Below are positions 46,088 to 57,650 of a stretch of DNA of 64,000 nucleotides, in pieces. How positions within the stretch are numbered: position 1 is the first letter of the stretch; every line of letters begins with the position of its first letter. The stretch is from Annulohypoxylon bovei var. microspora. Lineage: Eukaryota > Ascomycota > Sordariomycetes > Xylariales > Hypoxylaceae. Location of the stretch: the NCBI GenBank assembly GCA_022836615.1, contig MU405368.1, forward strand, positions 1-64,000, written 5' to 3'. Made by a program: the position numbers and the translations under genes. Below the pieces are notes generated by a model, which was not told the DNA's origin, made no database searches, and worked only from the letters and a program-made list of their open reading frames with translations.

Positions 46088-48550
46088 TTATCCCGCTCGC
46101 ACCAGTTCCAGCTTGCCATCCCAATGATCTGCCGTGCCCCTGGTTCGAATTCGGTACTCCTTGATGGCCGTGGCCACATCTCTGAATCGGGTAGAGCCTT
46201 TCGCCGCCTCTCGGATGGCATTATTCCTAGGCATGATCATAGCATCCCACGCCGCGTAGAATATGTAAGTCAGCGGCGGCACTCCGGCAGCGACGTGGTT
46301 TGGAGTCGCGGGCCCGATATCAGTGCGGAGGTTCTGGTCTTGCAGGTTCCACATGTACTCGTTAACCGCGGCGTGTGGTGTGATGACTCCTGGTCCGATC
46401 CATACAGGCGCGGAATAGACGTTGCCGGACCACGAGTGAGTCGCTTCGACGTACTGGGTCGTGTATTCGGCGTCGATATCTGAATAAGGGTACGACTTCA
46501 ATCGACCTGAAGTCCACTGCGTGTATCCCTTGACGTCAGGAGTTGGATCGTGTGGTTTCATTTGAGATTTATTGTTTCTCGATGTGATTCCAAATGACAC
46601 ATCTTCGTCATCAAAGAAACCCGATGTATCCTGGCTGAAATCATCGTCAGCTGGATCGAGGAGTTTGTCAAAGTCGACATCGCCGCTCGTCGAGATGACG
46701 TCTATTCTTTCGGAGAACTCAGGCTCCAACTCGAGTCGTATATGTCGAAGGCCCCTCAAAACCGAGGAACCGCGCCCGCGGAATAACGCCCCCGCGTCTC
46801 TGATAGCTTTCTGCTGCGCCGATGCAAGACGTAGAAACTGAATTAGCTGATCGATTACCGGACCTATCGATCGGGCCGGAATTTTCGCGAGCGTTAATGA
46901 ATTGATGCGCGGGTTCGTATCAGGCGTAAAAGCTAAGGGATAAGAACGTTGGATATTGCGAAACAGATATTCTTCCGCAAGCCGCGCAGCAGACGCGGAA
47001 GAATACCCTTCGATGGAAACGGATGGGACTTGGGTCACGAGGGAATGGTGGACTCGCAGTGACCGGATTGCTGACGAGATAAGTGGCCGGAATAGTGGCG
47101 CGGAGCCCGGGAAACCCAGGATCTTCACACCTTTCGAGTTGATTAGAGCAGTGCATAGGCATGAATCGCACTCGAAGTGTTCTAGCCGCCCACGAGACGT
47201 TCTGAGTAGCCTTTCAATACCTGATACGGTGAACTTGTTTCCGTTCAAGTATAGATGTGTCAATCCACCTTCTCGTAGTCCGGGCTGTCCTCTAAAACTA
47301 TACCTCTTAGCTGTGGTCGACATTGCCTCGTCAAGCAACGACTCCTTCGCCGCATTCGCGTCATCGCGCCTAAGCGGACAAAGGCCATCAAGACGAACGG
47401 CCTGCCATTCCTGAAGCTCTGTCTCGTCAGCTCTTTGAGAGTAAAATGGAGAATCGGCGAGGTATCTCTCCAGGTTGTGTTGGCGGCAACTGTATTCTGA
47501 TTCTACAATGAATTGGAAAGGCCCGTACTTTCGGCTCCCAATGTTCTTCGGCTGTATCAATTTCCCTTCCTTTTCAAAGTGCACATCTGTGTGAAGGGTG
47601 AAGAGGGAAACGCAACGTTCGACAATTTCGTCGAGAATTTCATCTCCTAACTTGTTATAGCTCAGGTCAAGGCTCCATAGCTGGCGATGGAAAGTCTGGA
47701 ATAATAGGCTAGCAGTTAAATTATCCATCTCCCGACCCGCCACTCTCAATACGCGGAGTTCGGGTAATGATCTGGGGTTGAGAGATGACTGAACTGCAGT
47801 TCTAACAGACCCGGGTATAAAGGAAATGTCCAAATATACAAGACCCCCGAATAACCCAGAATTAAAGAGCTTTGGCGTGAGTTCATGGCGGCAGCGAGCT
47901 AGATCAAGCAACTGTAGGGACTCGGACGTGCTGGTGGCAGTAGCTAAAGACTCTGGATTGAGTTCTGGATGCCCGTCCACCAGTAGGCATATAAGTCCCG
48001 GAAATAGTTGAGGCAGCTGCTTAAAACTTTCTGAGATGGCTCGCTCGCTTGCTTCTGAGGAGTAGAGACCAGATGCCCGCGATGCGAAACTCCGAAAGTC
48101 CAAAGAGCGAACATAAGATCTAGTTTTAAGTCTAGCAGACTTAATATGCTTATTTATAAATCGACGATACCAAGCTAGATCTAGATATCTCAGTCAGCAT
48201 GACATAGGTAGAGCTAGGATCCTAGGTAGGTATAGCAGGGCAAGGGGTTATGCATGCAGTGCGTGTAAGTGCCAATGAAGGAAGATAGGCAGGACTTGCA
48301 GGGCGTGCAGGAAGTAGTGATATTGTAGGTAGGTAGTTTGGAGGGTTTAAAGCTTACCATCGTTCGGATGTAGTCCGAGCCGTCTGATCGTCACCAACGG
48401 ATCTTGCCAAAGGCGGGGCGCGAACCGGCAATAGAACCGGTGATCGACCAGACAGCACCGGGACCAGTAAATTACCGGAATGTATTCGGCCACCAGATCC
48501 AGCCAGTCCGGACTACTTATCGCATCTTCATATGACGGAAGTATCTCCAT
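46088..48550 (-). CDS. Leucine-rich-repeat protein, F-box-like N-terminus
   Basis: Two exons, 48358-48550 and 46088-48174, joined across a 183-nt intron; 759 residues. Exon 1 (LPSYEDAISSPDWLDLVAEY then WSRCCLVDHRFYCRFAPRLW) resembles an F-box-like helical start. The join gives NDAWYRRFINKHIKSARL then VRSLDFRSFAS. Scattered LRR units follow: LQLLDLARCRHELTPKLF, LVYLDISFI, LRVLRVAG, LWSLDLSYNKLGDEILDEI and LTHLYLNGNKFTVSGIERLL. The C-terminal 200 residues lack repeats. F-box/LRR proteins usually recruit substrates to SCF ubiquitin ligases, but the F-box here is weak, so that role is inference. Its start is 0.44 kb from the hAT-like element. Confidence 0.8.
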
Positions 48551-48986
48551 ACCTACTACCTAATAATAATCGCATATCTCGGATCTAATAAACCATTTCG
48601 AAATACGTTCGTTCCAGACTTCTCCAATAATCCAATAAACATAAATAGTTGAAGAGAGCAAGATTGGATGGTGGTGGGTGGCGTATCATGTCTCAGTCAC
48701 TTATTTCCCGATTAGGGACGAGGTGGGTTATTTGTCATTCTTCATCTTGCACCGCCACAACGCCAGCACATTGGTATTTACCCCGTAGGTAGGTAGGAAT
48801 ATATTTACGTGATGTTCTTTCTACATCAAATTTCCATATTACGATGGCCTGCGCAATTGTAATGATTACTAGGAATGAACCTAGATTCTATATGCTACAT
48901 CTATTTTATCACAGTAAAAGGGGGGATGTGCAGGACATGGCCTCGTGATGCAAAAAATTCAAGCGATTGATCAATGAGGCAATGAG
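48551..48986. other. Intergenic, between LRR gene and hAT-like element
   Basis: AT-rich, nothing coding seen. A TAGGTAGG motif is at about 48785-48798. Confidence 0.5.
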
Positions 48987-48994
48987 TAGGTATT
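48987..48994. repeat. Left target-site duplication, 8 bp
   Basis: TAGGTATT lies directly left of the element and is identical to 49692-49699. An 8-bp duplication is the hallmark of hAT-superfamily insertion. Confidence 0.85.
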
Positions 48995-49691
48995 CAGTGT
49001 TCGGAACCACTACACGCCAATCCACCAGTGTACACGCACTGCCAAGCCAACTAAATCAATTCAATTACACGGCCCCATTTTTAAATTTAGTCATCCACTG
49101 CACTTGAGGCTATCGTGCGTGTAGTTGGTGTAGTGGGTGTATTAACTGTGGAGTTGTAGTGGGTACAGAGCCCCTTTGTTGGTAGCTGTTAGTGTTCACT
49201 GCTAAATTAGGTTGTTTCACTAACAGATACCATCAGATACCTTCTGTGGCAATTATTGTGGCAACTATTGTGGCAAGTAAATATATGTGGCGTTCGTACG
49301 AAAGCTTTGATCAGCGTTGAAATTACTACCTATTGAATTATCTCAGGTCTTGCCGTCATGGCTACGGGCTGGGGTGGTGAAAGGGCTAGATCCCTTTTTT
49401 TACCTTTATTCAGACGAGCTGGAAGACGGCAAGGTCGAACGTATGAGCGACGACGAGCTCGCGGAGTGGACCAAAGGGGGGTTAGCGACAACGTAAGTGG
49501 GAATAGCTTCACCCAAAAATAGTTTTACTAATACGAAATAGTGGGTCAGGTGTAATACACCTAACCAATTCAACTACACTGAGCGTTTTATAAAACCCAC
49601 TACACCCACTACACTGAAGATTTCGTGATTATGTCATACACCAACTACACGAAGGGTCTCAGTGTAGTTGGTGTAGTGGTTCCGAGCACTG
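48995..49691. mobile_element. Non-autonomous hAT-like DNA transposon (697 bp)
   Basis: Terminal inverted repeats match at 20 of 21 positions: the left end starts CAGTGTTCGGAACCACTACA (48995) and the complement of the right end starts CAGTGCTCGGAACCACTACA (49691). CAGTG termini plus an identical 8-bp duplication on both sides are diagnostic for hAT elements. Sub-terminal copies of CACCAACTACAC-type repeats occur in both orientations (for example 49120-49140, 49640-49680). No transposase frame is present, so it needs a transposase in trans. An internal exon-like GC-richer segment (49414-49492) may be captured host sequence. It lies 8 bp beyond the stop codon of the MFS gene. The perfect duplication suggests recent insertion. 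Confidence 0.88.
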
Positions 49692-49699
49692 TAGGTATT
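49692..49699. repeat. Right target-site duplication, 8 bp
   Basis: TAGGTATT, identical to 48987-48994, borders the element's right end. Confidence 0.85.
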
Positions 49700-49707
49700 A
49701 TCTCAAG

Positions 49708-52187
49708 TTAACCCGTATGGTCATGATCGTTTCTTCCCGATTCACTCTCATCTTGGTAAACTACTTGCTGTGATATCGTCGCTATGATGCCGATGAGAAG
49801 TGTTACACATGATATCGCTTCATCTGTCAGCACTCGAACTTTCTATTGGCAAAGGAATATACGAACCCCAGACTTTTTCTATTGAATTTTTGTATATCTC
49901 GATAATCTTGGCTTGTTCAGCAGAGGGGATGTTGCGGATCGAATCTAGGCTTTCTAAAGCTTTGGATATAACCTATTGTAATGTTAGGGATTTGATATAG
50001 GGTGGGTGAGGGTCCGGCATTTTCGATTACCTCCTCGGAGTTTGGCATGCCAGCTAACTCGCGATACAGGCCTCGCTTAAGGAAGTTTTGGGTCAAGGCT
50101 AAGGAAACTCCGACGCCAACATCCCCAGCAAATGCAACAACCACATTGAAGGTGGCTAGGAATGATGCTTGTTCTTTTTAACTATCAGCATTAAAGGCAA
50201 ACTTATATCTTTTACTAGGTACCTAGATAGGTAGGTAGGTACCTAATGCAAACTTGGAAGAGATCAAACGTATCACGTACCTTTCTTCTCTACCGTAGCA
50301 AACAAGGACACGATAAGAGAACTTTCGAACACTCCGAGGCTCAATCCGACAAGCAACAGATACGGAGCCGCCGCGGGCTTCTCGAGAGCTACGAGATATT
50401 CTTAGCAACTCCTATACTCTAAACAGGCATGTACTATACATAGGTAGGTAGGTACCTGTGCAGTAAATGTTGTGCCTTACGTATCGTTCCAGTTGTGGCC
50501 AACATGTATAGAATGAACCATATTATCATGTTCCACCGCAGCAAGGTCCAGGGGCTTCGGTATCGTTTGATGAGTAAACCGGCTAGAAAGGTTCCGAAGG
50601 GCCGTGAAAGAAATATGCACGATAGAGCCCAGTCGCCAAATGCGGATGGATTGTTGAACGATCGAGCTTCGATGTATACAGCCATGTTATAAGTGAGCTG
50701 CCTCTCCATGTTAGCGATCAGAGACTTCTAAAGCGTTTACAATAACTACCTAGTAGCTACCTAGGTAAATTACTTACCGCGTTGAGGGCATACACGACGA
50801 AGAAAGCGGTCGCAAAAAGAGCTAGGACGGCCGAATGATCTAGCAGTTTTCTAATCATAGAGGAGTTCGCCGAACGACGTGTGGTGACAAGTATCAATCC
50901 GCCAAGCGCTACGGGGGTGCATGCAAACAGCACTATCACGGCAGGGTGACTCCAGGGAAGCACAACTCCACCAAGGTTGAGAGCGAATAGGGGTAACGCG
51001 ATCGTGACGAACAGAAGTATTATCTGTACGAAGTCGAGCCGAGGTTTTGGAGAGTCCCTGCTCTGGCTGCGAGAGGCCGTGAGAGAGCAAGAAGCCGCGG
51101 CAAGGCCACACAACATCACTATCGTCTCTATTCCGTATACCCTTCAGAAAATTCGTTAATGTAATTGACGACTTTTCGCAGGGTGTGTAAGTCAATGCCT
51201 ACGCTTGCCAACTAGATGCATCAGCAATAGCAGATCCCAAGGGGCCACCGGAAACGTCACCGGCCATCTGGACGAAGATGAGTAAACTTCGCCAGAGGGC
51301 GAAGTCCTTTAACGGAACATTGTCTAAGTGCCCAGGCGAATTAGCTAAGCTACGACAAAAACTGGTATCAAGAGAAATTATACCATTTATTATGATAGTC
51401 ACTACGAGCGATACCCCCGCACAGCCGGAACCGACGACGAGACGAGATAGCACTAAATGTATAAGTCGTGTACTTAGGGAACTACGACTTGTGGTCAATA
51501 ACTACATTAAAACAATATGTCTGCGAAGGGCTTCAAACCATAGCAAGAAACCGACCGCCGTGAGACTTGCAGCAAGTAGGAACGCCCTCTTACGCCCTTG
51601 GTTGTTACTTAGATATGCGTACTAGGAAAAATCAACATGTCAGAGGACAAAGAAACTACCTAGGTAGGTACTGTTCACAAAGGCTGAAACTTGAGGGACG
51701 GCTTACGACGGGTTGCGAAGCGGTCTCAGTAATGGACCCAACCAGGATGATCCAGACCGCGTTGCTTAATTGATGTAGGTCGGAGGCTAAGAGAAAATGG
51801 TCAAGTGAGCAATATTATCGGTCATACGGGAGACCGTCCCCAAAACTCCGAGCAACTAACCGATTCTCTTGCTGTAGTTGGTCGAGAGGAATAGCAGATC
51901 AAAGTTGATGGTGAACATGCTAGACGATTTTTAGCTGAAGATCGTACGAAATCTTCGGCAGTTAGAGATTGTACGTACCACAATAGCGAGCTTGCCGCTG
52001 CTAGATACAGCATCCATTTCCTATGACGCATAACCGGCTTCGAAACATCCGTGGAAGCCACGGTTTCAAGGACCAGGGGTTCGTCGTCTGCCAATAAGCG
52101 GTCGCCAGAAAATCGACGTTCTAAATCGTCGTCGTGACGGTGGTCATCATCGTCGAGCCCTGCAGCGACAAGGGCAGAGGACGCCAT
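49708..52187 (-). CDS. MFS transporter (DHA2/VBA-like), 12 exons
   Basis: Exons in order: 51979-52187, 51861-51919, 51707-51786, 51539-51621, 51384-51481, 51203-51323, 50778-51141, 50481-50697, 50281-50388, 50031-50167, 49867-49972 and 49708-49823. All joins are GT-AG and sum to 566 codons (565 residues). The N-terminus is acidic with a His/Asp run, then MRHRKWMLYLAAASSLLCMF. Family features: ASQPVYAYLSNNQGRKRAF (loop 2-3 motif), LVVGSGCAGVSLVVTIIIND, VPLKDFALWRSLL and GPLGSAIADASSWQAVYGIE. Later helices end in EAISCVTLLIGIIATI. Membrane exporter or vacuolar carrier; substrate unknown. Several introns carry TAGG/TACC motifs. The stop is 8 bp from the hAT-like element's duplication, so its 3' end may run into the transposon. 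Divergent from the TauD-type gene. Confidence 0.87.
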
Positions 52188-53469
52188 TAGAAATCACCGA
52201 AAAAAGAAAAACCGTCTCTGAAGTGAAGTGGTGAGCAGTGAGTGGTGAGCAGTGAGTAGTGAGTGGTGAGTGGTGAATAGTGGTGAATAGTGAGTAGTGA
52301 ATAGTGAGTGGTGAATGGTGAGTGGTGGTGGTGCTGAGTGGTAAGTGGTAAGGTGTTTTTGACGATGACACTTGATATTCCTGACGTTCCTGATATTCCT
52401 GCCACGTAGGTCAATGCTAAGATCGATAGTTTGATGGGAAAAGAAATTCTCACGATGTCACAGGAATCAGGATGAGGAGATTCGGATAGCCGAAATAAGA
52501 CGTTGGGGGGTTTTTCGCGTCGGACGGATGAATCCCACGCAACCTTGGAAGCTTGGGACCCTTGAACAGTGACTCTTACTCTAAGAGCCTCAGGGTGGTG
52601 TGGGGGCGGATGTCCACGGGTCGGCACGGGTCGAAACGGGGAGGGTTCGAATGGCGTGGGATTGGTGGTGCTTCCTAAGCTCGAATCCCATCAGGCTATG
52701 TAGCATATGTGGCCTACCCCCTATTACCTAGATACATATGGTGTAACCTACCCTGTTTGTTAAGGATTGGCAAGTAGAAAACCTTCAACTCGTCCAGAGT
52801 GTGTCAACATGCCAATAGGATTACATAACTACATCTAACATGATAGCGAACTACTGCCCGCGAGTGGAGTTCTGCATATGCTAAGATACCAAATAAAAAC
52901 CGATATCACCCTACCAGAAACTGACGCTAAGCCTCAGATGAATTGATTTCGGCCCTCCGTCTCTTGAAATATTCCGGTGTGTCTATGAACCTCGTCGTCT
53001 GCCAGGGAGGTGTTGGAGTTTTCTGCGTCAGAGGCGGAAGGATTTCGCTTCGACTGGCTAAACATCCTCACGGCTGACAATCCCGCTTACGTATCGAGAG
53101 CCCTAAGGCCGTCCGGAGTCATTCGATCAGTGACCTCTAGAGATATCGGTATCCCGACATTACCCGGCTAACTTGGCCAAAGATGTTTCGTCTTCGAGTC
53201 CGTGAGGCATCGCTGGATAGGGCTCCCACGTATCATTGGCGCCCGCACCGTCGCACTACTGTATGAGGGTGTGGGCGGCGCTGGGAACGGTTCAGAGCCT
53301 CATCGGTGCTATCGTGGGTTCCTCACGGGGGAGTCGGACATAAAATGGTTGGAGCTGGACGGAATTCTTCGAGCTTGTGTCGTGCGGAAATTATCTACCT
53401 GGGAAATATATTGGAGTGGCATCGACAGATGGCACTTTGTTAGGTTAATCTTACCCCTGAACTATCGTC
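52188..53469. other. Divergent intergenic region with degenerate tandem repeat
   Basis: 1.28 kb between the MFS gene (-) and the dioxygenase (+). A degenerate GTGAGTG/GTGAATA-type repeat covers about 52226-52350, next to the MFS start and probably in its leader. The rest has no recognised gene. Confidence 0.55.
52226..52350. repeat. Degenerate GTGAGTG-type tandem array
   Basis: About 125 bp of 7-8-bp units varying around GTGAGTG, GTGAGCA and GTGAATA, almost free of C, just upstream of the MFS start at 52187. Confidence 0.75.
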
Positions 53470-55000
53470 ATGGCAGCCACTCCGTTATCGTATTATCCTC
53501 CCGAGGATCAGCTCGCGGCCCGTATCAAATCTTTTGAATCCGGTGCCTCGTTCGCGGCTGATCGTATCAGCCCTAGGGAGGATGGGAGGCTGCCACGTTC
53601 TTTGGAGTCTCCCCTAGCCTGGTCTCGCCAAGACATCGAGAGAGACATGAACCAGTGCATACTGAAGCTTTCGGACACCGATATCACTTCTCTCGAAAAG
53701 GCTGCGAAGGCCTTCGAAGGTTTGTGATACGAAATCCTTACCAATAATTTATTTCCCTGGGCAGACTCTCGGATATAGAATACCTGAATACCTAGCCTAC
53801 CTCCTAGGTAGAATACCTTAGGTACTTACCTATGCATTTGCTTACCAAGATAAACAGACCAATCTATTGCTCTCTCCGACATATCTACCGAAAACTTTGC
53901 CCTTCCTCGCGAGCTCAGAGAATCTCTTCGAAAGGTCTCTGACCAATGCTATTATGGTCGAGGATTTACCGTCGTCCAAGGACTCGAACCTGATAAATAT
54001 AGTCCGGAGTGGAATGTGATTCTTTACGCCGGCATCGCAGCTCACGTAGCCCCCCAACATGGGCTCTTGGATAAGAACCGTCGTAAGGTCCTTTGTAAGT
54101 ACTATACCGTCGTTCTCATATATTTTTATCTTGGCTGAATTTGGACCTAGGTCACGTCGTCAACGCGGCCAGCGCAGCTTCTCCTACAGAGGCAGCTCAG
54201 AAATCCCCCGGCTTTACGAACGGGCCTCTAGTGAGTTTTCTTCTCTTCCCTGCTATCGAGAGGGGTCGTAGAGTGACCTAATATAATCGAGGCTTTCCAT
54301 ACCGACAACTGCGAGATCCTAGCCCTTTACGCCTTGGATGTTGCCACGACGGGAGGTCAGACGTTCGTCTCGAGCTCTTACCAGCTGTTCAACGAGCTCG
54401 CCCAGTCGAGGCCGGAGGTATTGGAAACGCTTTCGGATCATTGGGTTCTTGACACGTAAGCACGAAAAATTTAATATTACGACCCCTATTAATGACGGAG
54501 TGCTAAAGCCTAAAATCGAGAAAAGATTCAAGGATTATAGCCAGTTCCCTCCCGTGACGCGGCCTATGCTCCACGTTTCTGACACCGGAGATGTCATGTT
54601 CACATACTCTCGCTTCCCCATGGCTGGTTTCAAGGGGAAACAGCGCAACCCAAGCTTGGCACCCGTGAACGAAGCCCAGATCGCGGCCATGGACGCTGTC
54701 CAGTACGTGATGGCGAAGAACGCGGTCCCGCTGCCTTGGCAGAAGGGCGATATTGCTTTCATAAACGACATGGCAATAATGCACGCGCGATCTTCATTTA
54801 CGGAGAGCGGACAAGGGCTCCAGCGACATCTGCTAAAGTTTTACCTTCGCGACCCGGCACAGAATTGGAAGATTCCGGAGAGCGCGCAGAAACAGTGGAA
54901 TAATATATATGGTCCTAACACTCCCGAGGGGGGAAGAGATGAGGAATGGTGCATCAAATACGAAGCCGGACAAGAGAACGACTGGAATTCGAACGGATAA
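53470..55000 (+). CDS. TauD/TfdA-type Fe(II)/2-oxoglutarate dioxygenase
   Basis: Five exons: 53470-53719, 53858-54094, 54151-54230, 54292-54455 and 54526-55000; 401 residues. The metal-binding facial triad is visible: His192 and Asp194 in AFHTDN and His330 in AIMHARSSF, with the 2-oxoglutarate Arg352 in LLKFYLRDP. Other family features: YGRGFTVVQGL, GGQTFVSSSYQLFNEL and PLPWQKGDIAFIND. Enzymes of this class hydroxylate small substrates such as taurine, sulfonates or other acids. The fungal members are mostly uncharacterised, so the substrate is open. The last acceptor (54524-54525) was chosen because it restores WVLDT-FKDYSQFPPVTRPM. The divergent MFS gene could be its transporter partner (inference). 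Confidence 0.88.
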
Positions 55001-57650
55001 TTCCGTCAAGACTAACCCCCCCCCCCTTCTCCTCGTACTAGGTTAAGGCCTCCACTCAGCTTCTATTCGTTGAATATGATTTCGGTTTGATTATTATTCT
55101 ATATGTATAGCCTTGGATTTTGCTTATTTTCGTTTAACTACCTAGGTATTTACCTTGATTTTCACTTGCTGAGATGGAGAGTAGGAGTATGTTGACTGGA
55201 AGTTTTGTAACATTTATGAATGGCAATATGTATTAGTACACAAGAGCATACATAGGTACCTACATGTAGGTAGAACACACAGTCGTTATCGAGAGAGAGC
55301 CATATCAGCTTTTCCTCTAATAAGAGTCGAATTTGAGGAAGCAATACTAAGGACCTAGTCTATAGCCTGCATGTTTCTGATCCCCCCTAACTAACTATTG
55401 CAACCCCTCACCCCTACCCCTTTCACCCCTACACTTTCACCCTACATACCTAGTATACATAGTAAGGAAAGTTGGTGTTACATTAGTGAACAAGAGAAAT
55501 CAAGGCACCTAACAGATAGCCTAGGTAGGTAGGTAGGTAGGTAGGTACATATTCAATAATTTCCTGCTCCAATCCCTACCATTTTATTAACCACCCTTAG
55601 GGTCTCCATCCGTGATGTGGAATCTTCCGGTTTGCTGGTCATTTTGGCTGAGTCTTTCAGTTATTGGGATATCCTCGAAGTCGGATAAATACCGTGTCAA
55701 AGGCGACCTATCATTAGTTTTGTCAAGGTATTTGTCGAGTGAGTAGCTGGCAGTGGTCGACCGGGACATATTGGTTGTCGTTGTCGAATGTGTCTTTCGT
55801 CGTTGACGGGTCTTACTAGTTCTAGTTCCACCATCGGCGGATTGAGACGTCGAGGCCATTCGAGGTTGTATTTACTGTTGGTATATGCGCTGAGAACAAC
55901 TGGAGAACGCTGTGAAACTAATCAGTACTTAGGTAGGTATGCTGGTGATCGTCACATAGGTAGGTAGGTATGAAATATTGCAACCCACGCAAATGTTGCA
56001 CTCCTATCGAGTTGGTCTATCGTTTGCTCTGTACCACGGTTTGCTCTCCCTTGGAATATTCGGGATAATATGTTTGAATATTACAGGCATGCCGTTTTCT
56101 TTGTACTAATTGAGGCTGAAATATTTCAGATCATTGCTAATCTCTAGCTACTCGTATTGCTAGGACCCTAAAATACTGGGTAGATGCATCATCGCCATCG
56201 TTTACGTTAATTTCGCTATAGCATGAGAATAGAATAGCCTATCCCCGAGACCATCAGGGTCCCATACCAACTTTTTCTCCTGCTGTAAATCATTCCGACT
56301 CCCTAATACGTTCCGACTTCCCAGATTAGCTGCTCAAGATTAGGCATTGTCGAAGTCGTATCCTCACCGATTTCTCAAATCAGGGAGGGAAAAGCCTTAG
56401 TCTTGCAGAGAGACTTTGTTCGGGTCACGAGATCGTCGTAGCCTGAGGGACATCCAACTACCGGACCTAAATACCGGGTCTTTTGCGTAGTATCTTCAAT
56501 AATGCCTACGTCTCGATCGATATCAGCAGATCATTGGCCACCGAGAAAATGTGACAGAGATCTTAATTGGATTTAGAGACAAGGCTCTAGGGCTGTACAT
56601 GTACGCTCCCACATTAGGAAAAGGGGTCTGTCGATAACGTGTCAGCAATAGTGGGCGCGGACATGGGATTAGCAGCGATATCGCAGATGAACCGCTGCGG
56701 GATTTATCTGGTTGTAATAGCGGCAGGGTCGCATCAGATTCCAACCACGCTGGACGAATGGATTGGGCAGTATTTACCACCACGAGCATAGAGAGCCGCA
56801 GACACTTTACTGTGCCTTGTTTTTCTAATCGACAATCGAATAACTAGGTACCTTAGGTTAGGTGGTAGGTAATAGGTTTGAACGTACTGTTGAAGCAAAC
56901 CAACATCCACCCCTTACGACTACCTACTTACCTAGGTAGGTATATCTAATATTCGGTTTATGATCCGGTAAATACTAATTACCTAGGTAGGTAGGTACCT
57001 ATCCATATTACCATGTCAGTGATAATCATCTTTAACATAAAAGAGGAGAAATTAATTGGGAAAAGGGGAAAAAAACCCGAAAAAAAACTAGGGTCTAAGA
57101 AAAAAGTCATAGTTAAGACATGATATTTATATTCATGTATTCACATGTATTAAGTAGGCGGTAGGTAGGTAAATGTAGGGAATTAAAATATCAGAATTCC
57201 ACTACGCATTACTAGATAGCATAAATTCACTTTGATATAGTATAAACTAGGTACCTTGTATGACGTTTCTATGCTCTTGGCTGGGCGTTGGAAATTCGTC
57301 GTCAGCGTAATGCTCGATTCCAGATACGGGTATCGGAAAGAGGAACAGTCTGCACATGCCAGAGATGCAGAAAGGTATGAATATACCTAGACAGACACGT
57401 GGCACCGAGATTCAACCATTCGAGATATGATAGAATATCGGGTGCTTCGGCACTGTCACATCAAGAAGATTAGACCTTTCCCAAACAAGTGTCTAGGTCC
57501 AAAAACCTGCATATGTACCTAGGTAGGGACTCGGATTGTGGAGATGAGCGTGGTCCAAAATTTCCAACTGTTACATATGTTAACCTTGCGCGTGACCGCG
57601 CATGGCCGCGCATGACGAGCCGTCGCCGAAGAGGCAGAGGGCGACTATAC
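55001..57650. other. Long intergenic region (2.6 kb)
   Basis: Only one doubtful small ORF (55587-55859, listed separately). TAGGTAGG runs lie at about 55522-55547, 55930-55972, 56930-57000 and 57165. Otherwise AT-rich with no recognised gene. Confidence 0.45.
55587..55859 (-). CDS. Small hypothetical protein, Ser/Thr-rich
   Basis: 90 codons from an ATG. The start is basic and Ser/Thr-rich (TRTSKTRQRRKTHSTTTT). The second half looks protein-like (SLDKYLDKTNDRSPLTRYLS, DFEDIPITERLSQND). No signal peptide, membrane segment or known domain. It is isolated between larger genes and could be a real small nuclear or cytosolic protein. Confidence 0.42.
   Translation of the reverse strand: MASTSQSADGGTRTSKTRQRRKTHSTTTTNMSRSTTASYSLDKYLDKTNDRSPLTRYLSDFEDIPITERLSQNDQQTGRFHITDGDPKGG

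Noticed and set aside
52226..52350. GTGAGTG array considered as a telomere-like tract
   Set aside because: The units are degenerate and do not match TTAGGG-type fungal telomere repeats; more likely a simple repeat.
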